Shown in pieces: positions 44,167 to 52,560 of a DNA stretch of 64,000 bases. The notes beneath the pieces are model-generated. The model was not told the origin of the DNA and did no database searches. It was given only the letters and a program-made list of their open reading frames with translations. Source of the DNA: Sphingomonas sp. PAMC26645 (GTDB taxonomy: Bacteria; Pseudomonadota; Alphaproteobacteria; Sphingomonadales; Sphingomonadaceae). Position numbers and translations under genes: made by a program. The stretch's first letter is position 1, and each line of letters begins with the position of its first letter. Location: assembly GCF_004795835.1 (NCBI RefSeq), contig NZ_CP039249.1:3571001-3635000 (forward strand), in the 5' to 3' direction.

Positions 44167-45930
44167 ATGACAGTTCTCGGCGTAACCTCTTCCATCCTCG
44201 GCCAACCCTGGCGCTGGCGCGCGCTTGCCGCAGACGGCCGGGACGGTTTCGGGATCAACGGTTCGGGCGACGACCTCGTCACGCAGCTCCTCCTGGCCCG
44301 AGGCTGCCCCCGCGATGCGCTCGACGCGCACCGCACGCCGTCGATCCGCGCGTTCATGCCCGATCCGTCGATCTTCCGCGACATGGACCGCGCCGCCGAG
44401 CGCCTCGCCGACGCCGTGCAGGCGCACGAACAGGTCGCGATCTTCGGCGATTACGACGTCGATGGCGCCACCTCCGCCGCGCTGATGGTCCTCGTCCTCC
44501 GCGATCTCGGCATAGAGGCGCGCCCGTACATCCCCGACCGCCTGCTCGAAGGCTATGGCCCGACGGGCGAAGCGCTCGTCCGCCTCGCCGGCGAAGGCGC
44601 CACGCTGATCGTCACGGTCGACTGCGGCGCACAGGCGTTCGACGCGCTCGATGCCGCCCGCGACGCGAAGGTCGACGTCATCGTCATCGACCACCACAAA
44701 TGCTCGACCGCGCTTCCGCACGCGCTCGCGCTGGTAAACCCCAACCGCCTCGACGAGACCGAAGGCGCGGCCCACGGCCACCTCGCCGCCGTCGGCATGT
44801 GCTTCCTCGCCGCCGCCGCTCTAGTCCGCACGCTCCGCGCGCGCGGCTTCTTCAAGGACCGCGCCGAGCCCAAGCTGATCGACCTGCTAGACATCGTCGC
44901 GCTAGGCACCGTCGCCGACGTCGCCCAACTTCGCGGCCTCAACCGCGCGTTCGTGTCGCAGGGCCTCAAGGTCATGGGCGCGCGCAAGAACATCGGTGTC
45001 GCCGCGCTGATCGAGGCCTCGCGCCTGACGCGCAACCCGACCTGCACCGACCTCGGCTTCGCGCTCGGCCCGCGCATTAACGCCGGCGGCCGAGTCGGTC
45101 GCGCAGACCTCGGTGTCCGCCTGCTCACCACCCAGGACCCCGACGAAGCCCGCCAGATCGCCACCGAACTCGACCACCTCAACGAAGAACGCCGCGCGAT
45201 CGAAACAGCCGTGCAGGAGGCCGCCGACCTCCTCTCCAGCCGCGACCGCGCGGTCGCCGTCGTCGCCGGCCATGGCTGGCACCCCGGCGTGATCGGCATC
45301 GTTGCCGGTCGCCTCAAGGAAAAGCTCGGTCGCCCGGCGATCGTCATCGCAATCGACGAGAACGGCATCGGCAAGGGCTCCGGCCGCTCGATCCCCGGCG
45401 TAGACCTCGGCGCAGCGGTGATGGCTGCCCGCGAACACGGACTGCTGGTGGCGGGCGGGGGCCACGCGATGGCCGCCGGCCTGACGATCGCCAAAGCCGC
45501 GATTCCCGCCTTCACCAACTTCCTCGAAGAGCGCCTAGCTGCCGCGGTCGAACGCTCTAATGGCGACCGCGCGCTACTGCTCGACGCGGTGCTGGCGGCA
45601 GGCGGCGTCAACCCCGGCCTCGTCGACTCGATGGAGGCCGGCGGCCCCTATGGGATGGGTTGGCCAGCCCCGCGCGTTGCGATGGGCCCGGTCCGCGTCA
45701 TCAAGGCGGACGTGGTCGGCAACGGCCATGTCCGCACGATCGTCGCCGGCGACGACGGCCGCAACATCAAGGCGATGGCATTCCGCTCGGCCGAAAGCGC
45801 GCTAGGCCAAGCGCTGCTGGGCGCCGCCCCCCACCGCAAGCTCTGGCTCGCCGGCCGCGCGAAGATCGACGACTGGTCCTCGCGGCCGTCCGCGGAATTA
45901 CACGTCGAAGATGCCGCCTGGGCCGATTGA
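44167..45930 (+). CDS. recJ: Single-stranded-DNA-specific exonuclease RecJ
   Basis: A 587-residue 5'-3' ssDNA exonuclease for recombination and mismatch repair. DHH-phosphoesterase motifs: DYDVDG (95-100), TVDCGA, DHH (175-177, VIVIDHHKCS) and the later GLRKNIG-type NIGVAALIEASRL; DHHA1 region GRSIPGVDLGAAV ... GGGHAMAAGLTI. The ATG at 44167 gives the usual N-terminus; the frame extends further upstream without support. It ends 47 bases before tRNA-Glu. Confidence 0.95.
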   Translation: MTVLGVTSSILGQPWRWRALAADGRDGFGINGSGDDLVTQLLLARGCPRDALDAHRTPSIRAFMPDPSIFRDMDRAAERLADAVQAHEQVAIFGDYDVDGATSAALMVLVLRDLGIEARPYIPDRLLEGYGPTGEALVRLAGEGATLIVTVDCGAQAFDALDAARDAKVDVIVIDHHKCSTALPHALALVNPNRLDETEGAAHGHLAAVGMCFLAAAALVRTLRARGFFKDRAEPKLIDLLDIVALGTVADVAQLRGLNRAFVSQGLKVMGARKNIGVAALIEASRLTRNPTCTDLGFALGPRINAGGRVGRADLGVRLLTTQDPDEARQIATELDHLNEERRAIETAVQEAADLLSSRDRAVAVVAGHGWHPGVIGIVAGRLKEKLGRPAIVIAIDENGIGKGSGRSIPGVDLGAAVMAAREHGLLVAGGGHAMAAGLTIAKAAIPAFTNFLEERLAAAVERSNGDRALLLDAVLAAGGVNPGLVDSMEAGGPYGMGWPAPRVAMGPVRVIKADVVGNGHVRTIVAGDDGRNIKAMAFRSAESALGQALLGAAPHRKLWLAGRAKIDDWSSRPSAELHVEDAAWAD

Positions 45931-45977
45931 GGGGTTGACGCATCGGCGGCTTCCTTTTAGGCGCCTCCAACCACGCA

Positions 45978-46052
45978 GGCCCCTTCGTCTAGCGGTTAGG
46001 ACGCGGCCCTTTCACGGCTGAAGCACGGGTTCGATTCCCGTAGGGGTCACCA
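45978..46052 (+). tRNA. tRNA-Glu (anticodon TTC)
   Basis: 75-base cloverleaf with encoded CCA. Acceptor GGCCCCT (45978-45984) pairs with AGGGGTC (46042-46048) using one G-T pair; anticodon loop CTTTCAC with anticodon TTC; T-arm CGGGTTCGATTCCCG. A TTGACG at 45935 could be its -35. Downstream DNA has an integrase remnant, fitting use of this tRNA as an integration site. Confidence 0.95.
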
Positions 46053-46137
46053 TCCGCCACATTCGTGGCTGAGACGTGCGGTTAAGCCATTCGTTGCTCT
46101 TCGCCGGTACCGCGACCTGATACAGCAAGCACCGAAA

Positions 46138-46629
46138 ATGGCCCTCATGGGGACATCCTGGAAGCACCCGACTACCGGTTTTTATTACATGCGTCGGCAG
46201 ATACCCGGGAAGATGCGTCCCGCTTTTGGCGGTAAGGCGCTTTCGAAGGTGTCGCTCAACACGAAGAGCGCGGCCGCAGCCCAAATTCTGTTCCTTTAAG
46301 CCAACGCGGGTTTGAAGCAGGAGTTTGAGGAGATCCGGGTTCGGATCAAGGCAACTGGCGAACCACTTCCTTCACAGCGTGATCGGGCTCGCGACATGAT
46401 CGCTGCGTACTCTCAGGGCCCCCAGCGCGATGCAAGTCAATTGGATGGCACGGAACGCCTTCTCCTGGCTCGCCTGGAGATCGACCGCGGACTTTGGAAC
46501 ATGACGCCACCGGGTGCTCCCCGGCTGCGGCGTCGACGACGTTCTCTCGATCGGTGGTTTGCAGCGGGCCGCTGCGTGCGCAGGCGACAATCCTCACGAT
46601 CCTTCGGTTTTCAGATTGGGTTGGGCTAA
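46138..46629 (+). pseudogene. Tyrosine-recombinase (integrase) N-terminal remnant with internal stop
   Basis: From ATG 46138 the frame reads MALMGTSWKHPTTGFYYMRR, the usual start of phage-type integrases of the DUF6538 kind (short strand with FYYMRRQIPG). It runs to a TAA at 46297-46299 after AAAAQILFL. The same frame then continues with ANAGLKQEFEEIRVRIKATGEP and further helical sequence to about 46495, so the gene was broken by one nonsense codon and then lost its catalytic domain. It begins 86 bases after tRNA-Glu, the normal distance for an integrated element. Confidence 0.65.
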
Positions 46630-47165
46630 CGCGAGGGCATAGTCCCGAACGTCTGGCGGCCACACTGCCATCCGCCCCGCAAACGCTTTATCCGCACCAG
46701 CAAACAAGGCATGGATCGCTTCCTCGTAGCCGGGAAAATTGCCGGCCAGACCAGACAGCAAGCGATACGTGCGCTCATGTGCGGCTTTGCGATCGGTCTG
46801 GCCGCTATCTGCACGGCGCGCTTCGTCAACAAGGCGGCGCAACGCCTGCGAGGCTCCCCCCCGGCTGCGTTGCAAGCCATTCCCAATTACGCGGCGGCAG
46901 CGTCACTTCGCGCGCAACCACGCCAAGTTTTGGTCGGCCTTTCGATCGGATCGAGTTCCCTGCCAGTTCGCGCCGCGCTGTAGCTAGCGCCTCGAGTTCG
47001 CCATGTTCGGTAAATCGCTTAACGATCTCCGCCGTAGTGCCTCGAAGGTAGATCGATCACCGCGCCTGACGTATCAGCGAAGGTGAGGACGGGCCCCTGC
47101 GTGTCGGCTTCCGTCGATCGCTCATTCCCGAAATCGTCTATTTTCGCCTGAGAAACAGGAAAGAT
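46594..47165 (-). pseudogene. DUF2239-family pseudogene with two frameshifts
   Basis: Read on the minus strand, three frames join into one DUF2239-like protein. Segment 1 (about 47165-47050): DTQGPVLTFADTSGAVIDL. Segment 2 (about 47045-46863): GTTAEIVKRFTEHGELEALA ... GRPKLGVVAREVTLPPRNWE ... ATQPGG. Segment 3 (to 46594): ASQALRRLVDEARRADSG ... FPGYEEAIHALFAGADKAF. The first break looks like four extra bases (CCTT) near 47048; the second is one extra G in the run of seven at 46856-46862. The parts align without a gap once corrected, so the decay is recent or one break is a sequencing error. Confidence 0.65.
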
Positions 47166-47457
47166 CGCGCTCAACGAATGGCCCCTATCAGGCCCCGGAT
47201 CGGCACTCTTGACGTCCGGGCGTTGGCGAAACTACCCGGCAGTGCGGGGCTTCGTAAGGGATTTACGAGCAGGCATTTACGCCCTCCCTCCGCGCTGCCC
47301 GACTTTAGCCATTCGTTCAGCTTGAGGAGTGATGGTCTCGGCGCCAAGCCGGTCTACTTCCGGCGATCAGGATGCCTCGTCGCTTGAACGCGAATTGCGT
47401 AGGTCGGCCTGACCGTTCATAGCCCTACGAGGATGGTATCGACGCTCTGAGGTTCTG

Positions 47458-48309
47458 ATGTCTGATCGCCTGCCGGTCTTACTCCAATACATATTGCCTA
47501 AGCAGCATCTCACCACGCTGGCAGGTCACATCGCCAGGGCGCATGGGGGTGCGATGACAACGCGGCTCATCCGCTGGTTCGTTGGCAAATATTCCGTCGA
47601 TATGAACGAAGCCGCGGATGCGGACATTCGGAGCTACAAGAGCTTCAACGAGTTCTTCACCCGTCCCCTCAAAGCGGGGTCACGCCCTATCGCGGCTGCC
47701 GACTTTGTCTGCCCAGTCGATGGCGCAATCAGCCAGTTCGGCTCGATTGATGACCATCACATTCTACAAGCAAAGGGGCATCGGTTCACCACGACGCAGC
47801 TTGTTGGCGGCGACGCCGCACTGGCCAGTCAGTTTCGCCACGGCAGCTTCGCAAACCTGTACCTGTCCCCGAGAGACTACCACCGCCTGCACATGCCCTG
47901 CGATGGCAAGCTCACACGCATGATCTACGTCCCCGGTAAGCTTTTTTCAGTAAACCCCGTCACAGCACGCGACGTGCCGAACCTGTTTGCGCGCAACGAG
48001 CGAGTAGTTTGCGTCTTTGAATCGGTAGAGCACGGCGTATTCGTCATGGTGCTGGTGGGAGCCACCATCGTTGGAAGCATGGCGACTGTGTGGCACGGTG
48101 TAGTCAATCCTACGCGCATCAACAGGACGTCGGAGTGGGCATATACCGACCAGGACATCGTGCTGAAAAAAGGCGAGGAAATGGGCCGCTTTCTCCTTGG
48201 CTCAACGATCGTGATGTTGTGGAAGCGAGGCGCCATTGCGTTCAACGAAGACTGGGTGCCGGAACGGAATGTGCGCTTGGGCGAACTGATGGGGCAGCGC
48301 GCAACCTGA
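47458..48309 (+). CDS. psd: Phosphatidylserine decarboxylase (type I, full-length)
   Basis: Converts phosphatidylserine to phosphatidylethanolamine at the membrane. The 283-residue proenzyme has the self-cleavage motif LGST (247-250, pyruvoyl from S249) and the autoendoprotease partners D88 (CPVDGA) and H145 (YHRLHMP). It resembles the long gammaproteobacterial Psd rather than the short alphaproteobacterial form. TGAGG lies five bases before the ATG. Codon use is less GC-biased than in neighbours and the gene sits among pseudogenes behind a tRNA, suggesting acquisition. 47170-47457 upstream has no clear feature. Confidence 0.93.
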   Translation: MSDRLPVLLQYILPKQHLTTLAGHIARAHGGAMTTRLIRWFVGKYSVDMNEAADADIRSYKSFNEFFTRPLKAGSRPIAAADFVCPVDGAISQFGSIDDHHILQAKGHRFTTTQLVGGDAALASQFRHGSFANLYLSPRDYHRLHMPCDGKLTRMIYVPGKLFSVNPVTARDVPNLFARNERVVCVFESVEHGVFVMVLVGATIVGSMATVWHGVVNPTRINRTSEWAYTDQDIVLKKGEEMGRFLLGSTIVMLWKRGAIAFNEDWVPERNVRLGELMGQRAT

Positions 48310-48495
48310 GCTTCTTGCGCCGTTGGCCGGGATGGAAAGACCCATTCCAGACACTCAGACGCTCTCTCCTACTTCCCGGATTCGGACGCTCGTTCATCTT
48401 GGCGAATTTACCGCTCTGACGTTCGGCTACCGCCTTACGAACGCCGTCATTTTGAAGCAGCGTACGTTCTCCTAAAGAGACGCTGATGAAGAGCG

Positions 48496-48861
48496 TCAGC
48501 TTAGCTGCTCTTTCAGGCTGCGAGTACGCGAGGTCATCTCATCGCCGGTGTGTTTGGTTTCGGCCGGCTCGATCAATAAGACCCAACACTCATCCAGTGC
48601 CACGGGATTATGCCGAATGCCGCTCGGCACTGTCAAAAAATCCCCTTTCTCGAGCTCAACCGCACAATCTTCGAACTCGATCCGCAGGGAGCCTTTGACA
48701 ATATAGAACAGCTCGTCTTGCCCGTCATGGGCGTGCCAGACCAACTCGCCCTTCAGCTTTGCAGCCTTTAGTAACTGGTTGTTCTCCCGGCCGATCACCT
48801 TCGGCGACCAATAGTCGGTTACTCTATCGAACGCGGCCGCGAGTGTTGTAGGGGACAACAT
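48496..48861 (-). CDS. Small cupin-domain protein
   Basis: A 121-residue single-domain cupin. Motif 1 is HAHDGQDELFYIVKGSLRIEF with G-x5-H-x-H-type metal ligands partly kept (H-x-H, E) and motif 2 is GDFLTVPSGIRHNPVA with the final His. Such proteins bind a metal and small organic acids or sugars; substrate unknown. The intervals 48310-48495 and 48862-49081 show no supported gene. Confidence 0.8.
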   Translation of the reverse strand: MLSPTTLAAAFDRVTDYWSPKVIGRENNQLLKAAKLKGELVWHAHDGQDELFYIVKGSLRIEFEDCAVELEKGDFLTVPSGIRHNPVALDECWVLLIEPAETKHTGDEMTSRTRSLKEQLS

Positions 48862-49081
48862 ACCTATCTCCAGGTGGATATCGGATTGGATGCAATATAA
48901 TTGAAGCGATAGACATTGGCGATCGTGCCACCGCTTTTGCTCGTCAGATTAGCTTGGCGGGCCGGCTCCTGACGACGATGCCGGTTAATATAAATATACG
49001 ACGCTTCCAAACTCCTGTTTGGTGAGCGGGGAGGAAAAAGAGTAGCCGATGGGGTGGACGCATGTGGGCTGCCTGATCCGC

Positions 49082-49705
49082 TCACGAATGTGACTGCCGG
49101 TGGCGTAATCCATCGATCAGCAGGTTCAGGATGCGCCCGGCATGCGCAGAGCCATCTTCGCCTGTCGCCACTCCAAGATTCCCAATCGCTCGCAGCAGGT
49201 CGTAAGGCTCGACGTCGTCCCGCACTTCCTTCGTCGCTGCTGCCGCATCGAGTAGGGAAGCAAGCGCAGGCTCGAAATGCGCTCGAAAATAGGCTGGCAG
49301 CTCGTCGAACGCCGGGTCGCCAGAGTGAAGAGCGACTGCGAGGCCCTTCTTTGTCCCAAGGAATTGCGCGTACCGTTTCAGCCAACGCTCCAGCGCCTCT
49401 CCAGGCGTGTAGCGTGTCGCTAGTGTTGCCGCTTCCGCAGCGCAGGCATCGACTTCGCGGCGAAATACCGCGGCAATAAGGTCCGATCGCTTTGGAAAGC
49501 GACGGTAGAGCGTGCCCATACCGACACCGGCTCGATCTGCGATCTGCCTCACCGTCGCATCGACGCCCGCCTCCGCAAAGAGAGCTTTGGCCGCCTCCAG
49601 CACAGCGTCTTCACTGCGCTGGGCGTCAGCGCGAACGCGCCGCTTTGGTGTTCCTTCCGCGCTAGTCGCGGCCTTCTCACGTTCCGTCAAAGCACCATCC
49701 ATCAT
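49082..49705 (-). CDS. TetR-family repressor
   Basis: A 207-residue regulator. The N-terminal helix-turn-helix is VLEAAKALFAEAGVDATVRQIADRAGVGMGTLYRRFPKRSDLI; the C-terminal ligand domain has EALERWLKRYAQFLGTKKGL. Tandem ATGs at 49705/49702 start the protein; the longer frame would run through the 40-bp palindrome. It is divergent from the alpha/beta hydrolase gene, with the palindrome between them as obvious operator, so it probably represses both genes. Confidence 0.88.
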   Translation of the reverse strand: MMDGALTEREKAATSAEGTPKRRVRADAQRSEDAVLEAAKALFAEAGVDATVRQIADRAGVGMGTLYRRFPKRSDLIAAVFRREVDACAAEAATLATRYTPGEALERWLKRYAQFLGTKKGLAVALHSGDPAFDELPAYFRAHFEPALASLLDAAAATKEVRDDVEPYDLLRAIGNLGVATGEDGSAHAGRILNLLIDGLRHRQSHS

Positions 49706-49721
49706 AAACGGCTTGCCATAC

Positions 49722-49761
49722 GGAGCATTGCTCCGCATATGCATATGCGGAGCAATGCTCC
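49722..49761. promoter_or_regulatory. Perfect 40-bp palindrome, TetR operator
   Basis: The left half GGAGCATTGCTCCGCATATG (49722-49741) is followed by its exact reverse complement (49742-49761) with no spacer. Each half holds a 13-base near-palindrome GGAGCA-N-TGCTCC, so two dimer sites in mirror order are likely. Confidence 0.85.
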
Positions 49762-49792
49762 AGCTAGCGCGGAATAGCTGACCGGCATTGGC

Positions 49793-50782
49793 TTGCAAAC
49801 AGATGAAGCGAGATATGACGTGAACAATCTTATCGACAAAGCTCGGCGGCTTCCCGTGAATGCGGCAGTCACAACCATCTCGATCAGCCCGGTAACTCTG
49901 TCGATCCCGGATCACGAGAGAGAACTCGAACTCCGTATTACCGCGCCGATGAGCGGTCGCGAACTCCCGATCATCCTGCTATCGCACGGACACGGTCCTT
50001 CGCTCTACATATCATCGAAGGACGGTTACGGACCGCTTGCAAGCTTCCTGGCGGAGCACGGCTTCGTCGTCATCCAGCCCACGCACGCGAATTCGAAGGT
50101 GGGCGGCCTGGCACCTGACGCACCAGGCGGCCCCCTTTTCTGGCAGGAACGCGTCCAGGAATTGACCTGCATCCTCGATCAGATGGAAACTATCGACGCA
50201 TCGGTTCCAGCCCTTACCGGCCGAATTGATCACGATCGGATCGCGGCTGTCGGCCACTCACTTGGCAGCCACACCGTAAGCGTGCTGCTAGGTGCCCGCC
50301 TCAGCGACCGAGGCGAGGCAGCTCGCGACGTCGACATGCGCGACCCCCGGGTAAAGGTGGGCGTGTTGCTTGCTGGGCTAGGTCGCGGCGAAGACCTCGA
50401 CGGACCTATGGGCTCGCGCTACCCCGCGCTCAGGCTCGATTTTTCCACCCTCACCACCAAGACCCTGGTCGTATCGGGGGACGCCGATGTTAGTCCGCAC
50501 CTGACGACCCGCGGTGCTGACTGGCATGCAGATGCCTTTTCCGATGCCCCGGGGGGTGACAGCTTGCTGACCTTGGCGGGAGCCAAGCATGGGCTTGGCG
50601 GCATCGCCGGCTACGACGCGAAGGAGACGGACGACGAAGATCCCGACCGCCTCGGCGTCACGCAACGCATGGTTTGGGCATACCTGTGGTCGGCCCTAAA
50701 CCCAGGCAATGCCGCTTGGCAGGACGCAATTTCAGCTCTCGAGAACGAAGCGACGGAGTTCGGTAAAGTAGATAGCAAATGA
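49793..50782 (+). CDS. Alpha/beta-hydrolase (PAF-acetylhydrolase/dienelactone-hydrolase-like)
   Basis: A 329-residue cytoplasmic hydrolase. Oxyanion-hole strand ELPIILLSHGHGPSLY, nucleophile Ser in AAVGHSLGSHTVSV, acid in VVSGDADVSP and His in AGAKHGLGG. The frame opens with TTG at 49793; a GTG at 49820 is an alternative. Divergent from a TetR gene with a shared palindromic operator, a set-up typical of an inducible esterase or xenobiotic hydrolase. Confidence 0.82.
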   Translation: MQTDEARYDVNNLIDKARRLPVNAAVTTISISPVTLSIPDHERELELRITAPMSGRELPIILLSHGHGPSLYISSKDGYGPLASFLAEHGFVVIQPTHANSKVGGLAPDAPGGPLFWQERVQELTCILDQMETIDASVPALTGRIDHDRIAAVGHSLGSHTVSVLLGARLSDRGEAARDVDMRDPRVKVGVLLAGLGRGEDLDGPMGSRYPALRLDFSTLTTKTLVVSGDADVSPHLTTRGADWHADAFSDAPGGDSLLTLAGAKHGLGGIAGYDAKETDDEDPDRLGVTQRMVWAYLWSALNPGNAAWQDAISALENEATEFGKVDSK

Positions 50783-51008
50783 CTTCTGCCCTGGCGCTTT
50801 TGACAACGGGCGACGGGGCAAAATCTGAAAAGAACATATCGAACTTGCCAGCCCGACCCATACCCGGACAATCTCAGGCATTTTTTAGCCCCTCAGAACT
50901 GGACGTTCGTTCATGTCGCGAAAGCCGTCCGGCGCATGCCGACAGCGGCGACGCGGGCCGTGCTGATGGGCCGGGCGGAGGGTGATTGACATACAAGTAT
51001 TTGCGCAT

Positions 51009-51250
51009 CTAGGGTGCGGCATCCATCGAGAGTGATAAGTAGAGGCGGTTGAGGGCCGCGACCCCGGCCCATAGTCCCGAAAATGCGTGCAGGCTGTCGT
51101 CGTACAGGTCGAGCTTGAACAGTCCGAACAGATTGCCGTCGGCATCGTGGAATGCGGGAACATACCCGATCGCGACGACCGCCATGAACCCGATGATAGA
51201 ACCAGCCAATCCGCCGTATCGTGTCCATCGCGCCTCACCCAATCGATTGG
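51009..51250 (-). pseudogene. Truncated DUF4383-like membrane protein fragment
   Basis: The frame holds ARWTRYGGLAGSIIGFMAVV and then GYVPAFHDADGNLFGLFKLD and LHAFSGLWAGVAAL, a pattern of two membrane segments like the N-terminal half of DUF4383-type proteins, but then runs into NRLYLSLSMDAAP and stops. The upstream part of the frame (to 51431) does not look coding. Probably a decayed 5' fragment. The remainder of 50783-51702 shows no gene. Confidence 0.4.
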
Positions 51251-51702
51251 TCTGAGCCTGACAGCCAAGCGGATCCAGTTCAACCGAAAGCCCGTTCCGC
51301 TTAACGGGGCCAACATCGCTCGTGTCGCTAACCGACGACAAGCCGTACGCAGGTACATCGGGCGCGACGACGGTGGTTATTCGTTCGATCAAATGGTGCA
51401 GCCTCGATGGTACAAGGTCACGATGACGCACCCCCTTTTCGCCGTTCGGTTTAGGCTGACAGAGTCAGGAAGACCCACAAACAGACGTTCAGCCACCCCT
51501 CCGTTCCCCAATTTGAGACGCTTGTTCATGAAGTCGGTCGCCGGAGTCCGTGAAAGCAAACAGTTCAGCATGGACGCTTCAAGCAGCGGCGTTCTCGGGT
51601 GATCGCAAGCGCCCGGCGACGTTCCAGCCTTCGATTTGAATAGCAGCGCGCTTTTTTGTCAAAACTGCCCGACGCATTGATGACAAGTCGGTGTTGGCGA
51701 TT

Positions 51703-52560
51703 CTAACCTGCTTTTAAAGCAACGTCGTTCATGGCGCGGTGAGGTTGAGGTCCTTTGCCGCGCGCGAGCAGCGTCCAGTAGGATACCGGCATGAGACGCT
51801 CGATTACCGATGCGATTTTGGCATCAGCACCGATCAGGAGGCGGGGTTGGCGGCGAATGATCGCCTCGACGATCAGTTCGCCGGCGCGTTCAGGCTGGAG
51901 GCGGAGCAGATGGGCGGCTTTTTCCAGGTCGCTGCCGCGGTCTGCGTCGGTCATGCTGGCTGCCGGGCGCGCCGAGGTGGCGATCGCAGTGGCGACTCCG
52001 CCGGGATGGACGACCGTCACACCGATCGTGGTGTCCTTCAGTTCGTGGCGCAAAGCTTCCGAGAAACCGCGTACCGCGAACTTGCTGGCGGCATAGGCGC
52101 TTTGCCCCGGCGGTGCGATCAGGCCGAACAGGCTGGAGACGTTGACCAGCCCTGCGTCGGCGCTGCGGTGGAGCAGAGGCAGGATCGTGCGCGTCATCCT
52201 CACCACACCCCAGAAGTTGATCGCGAACAACCATTCGAACATGCTGGGGCTGAGTTGCTCGAACGTCCCGCCGAGCGCGACACCGGCGTTGTTCACGAGG
52301 ATGTCGATCACCGGGTGATCGGCCGCGACGCGCGCACCGAACGCGGTGATCGCGTCGCCGTTACCAAGGTCGAGCTGATGCAGCACGACCGTGACGCCCG
52401 GCAGCAGCAGTTTCGTCTCTTCGAGCCCAGCCATATCGAGATCGACGAGAATCAACGTGCAGCCGCGGCGGGCCAGCGACACCGCTACCGCCCGACCGAT
52501 CCCGCTGGCAGCGCCGGTCACGATCGCGGTCGTGCCAGCGATCGTCATACGGCGGCTCAT
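51703..52560 (-). CDS. Short-chain dehydrogenase/reductase
   Basis: A 285-residue classical SDR. TGAASGIGRAVAVSLARRG (cofactor site), NNAGVALGG, catalytic Ser in VNVSSLFGLIAPPGQ and YAASK. Its start overlaps the stop of the monooxygenase gene as ATGA; last gene of the sulfatase-DUF1214-DUF1254-BVMO-SDR operon, where it may oxidise or reduce an alcohol/ketone intermediate. Confidence 0.88.
   Translation of the reverse strand: MSRRMTIAGTTAIVTGAASGIGRAVAVSLARRGCTLILVDLDMAGLEETKLLLPGVTVVLHQLDLGNGDAITAFGARVAADHPVIDILVNNAGVALGGTFEQLSPSMFEWLFAINFWGVVRMTRTILPLLHRSADAGLVNVSSLFGLIAPPGQSAYAASKFAVRGFSEALRHELKDTTIGVTVVHPGGVATAIATSARPAASMTDADRGSDLEKAAHLLRLQPERAGELIVEAIIRRQPRLLIGADAKIASVIERLMPVSYWTLLARGKGPQPHRAMNDVALKAG

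Noticed and set aside
43807..44170. Short plus-strand frames upstream of recJ
   Set aside because: They translate dispersed repeats and have no conserved features.
48864..49385. 173-codon minus-strand frame overlapping the TetR gene
   Set aside because: Out of frame with the clearly recognisable TetR protein and without family features.
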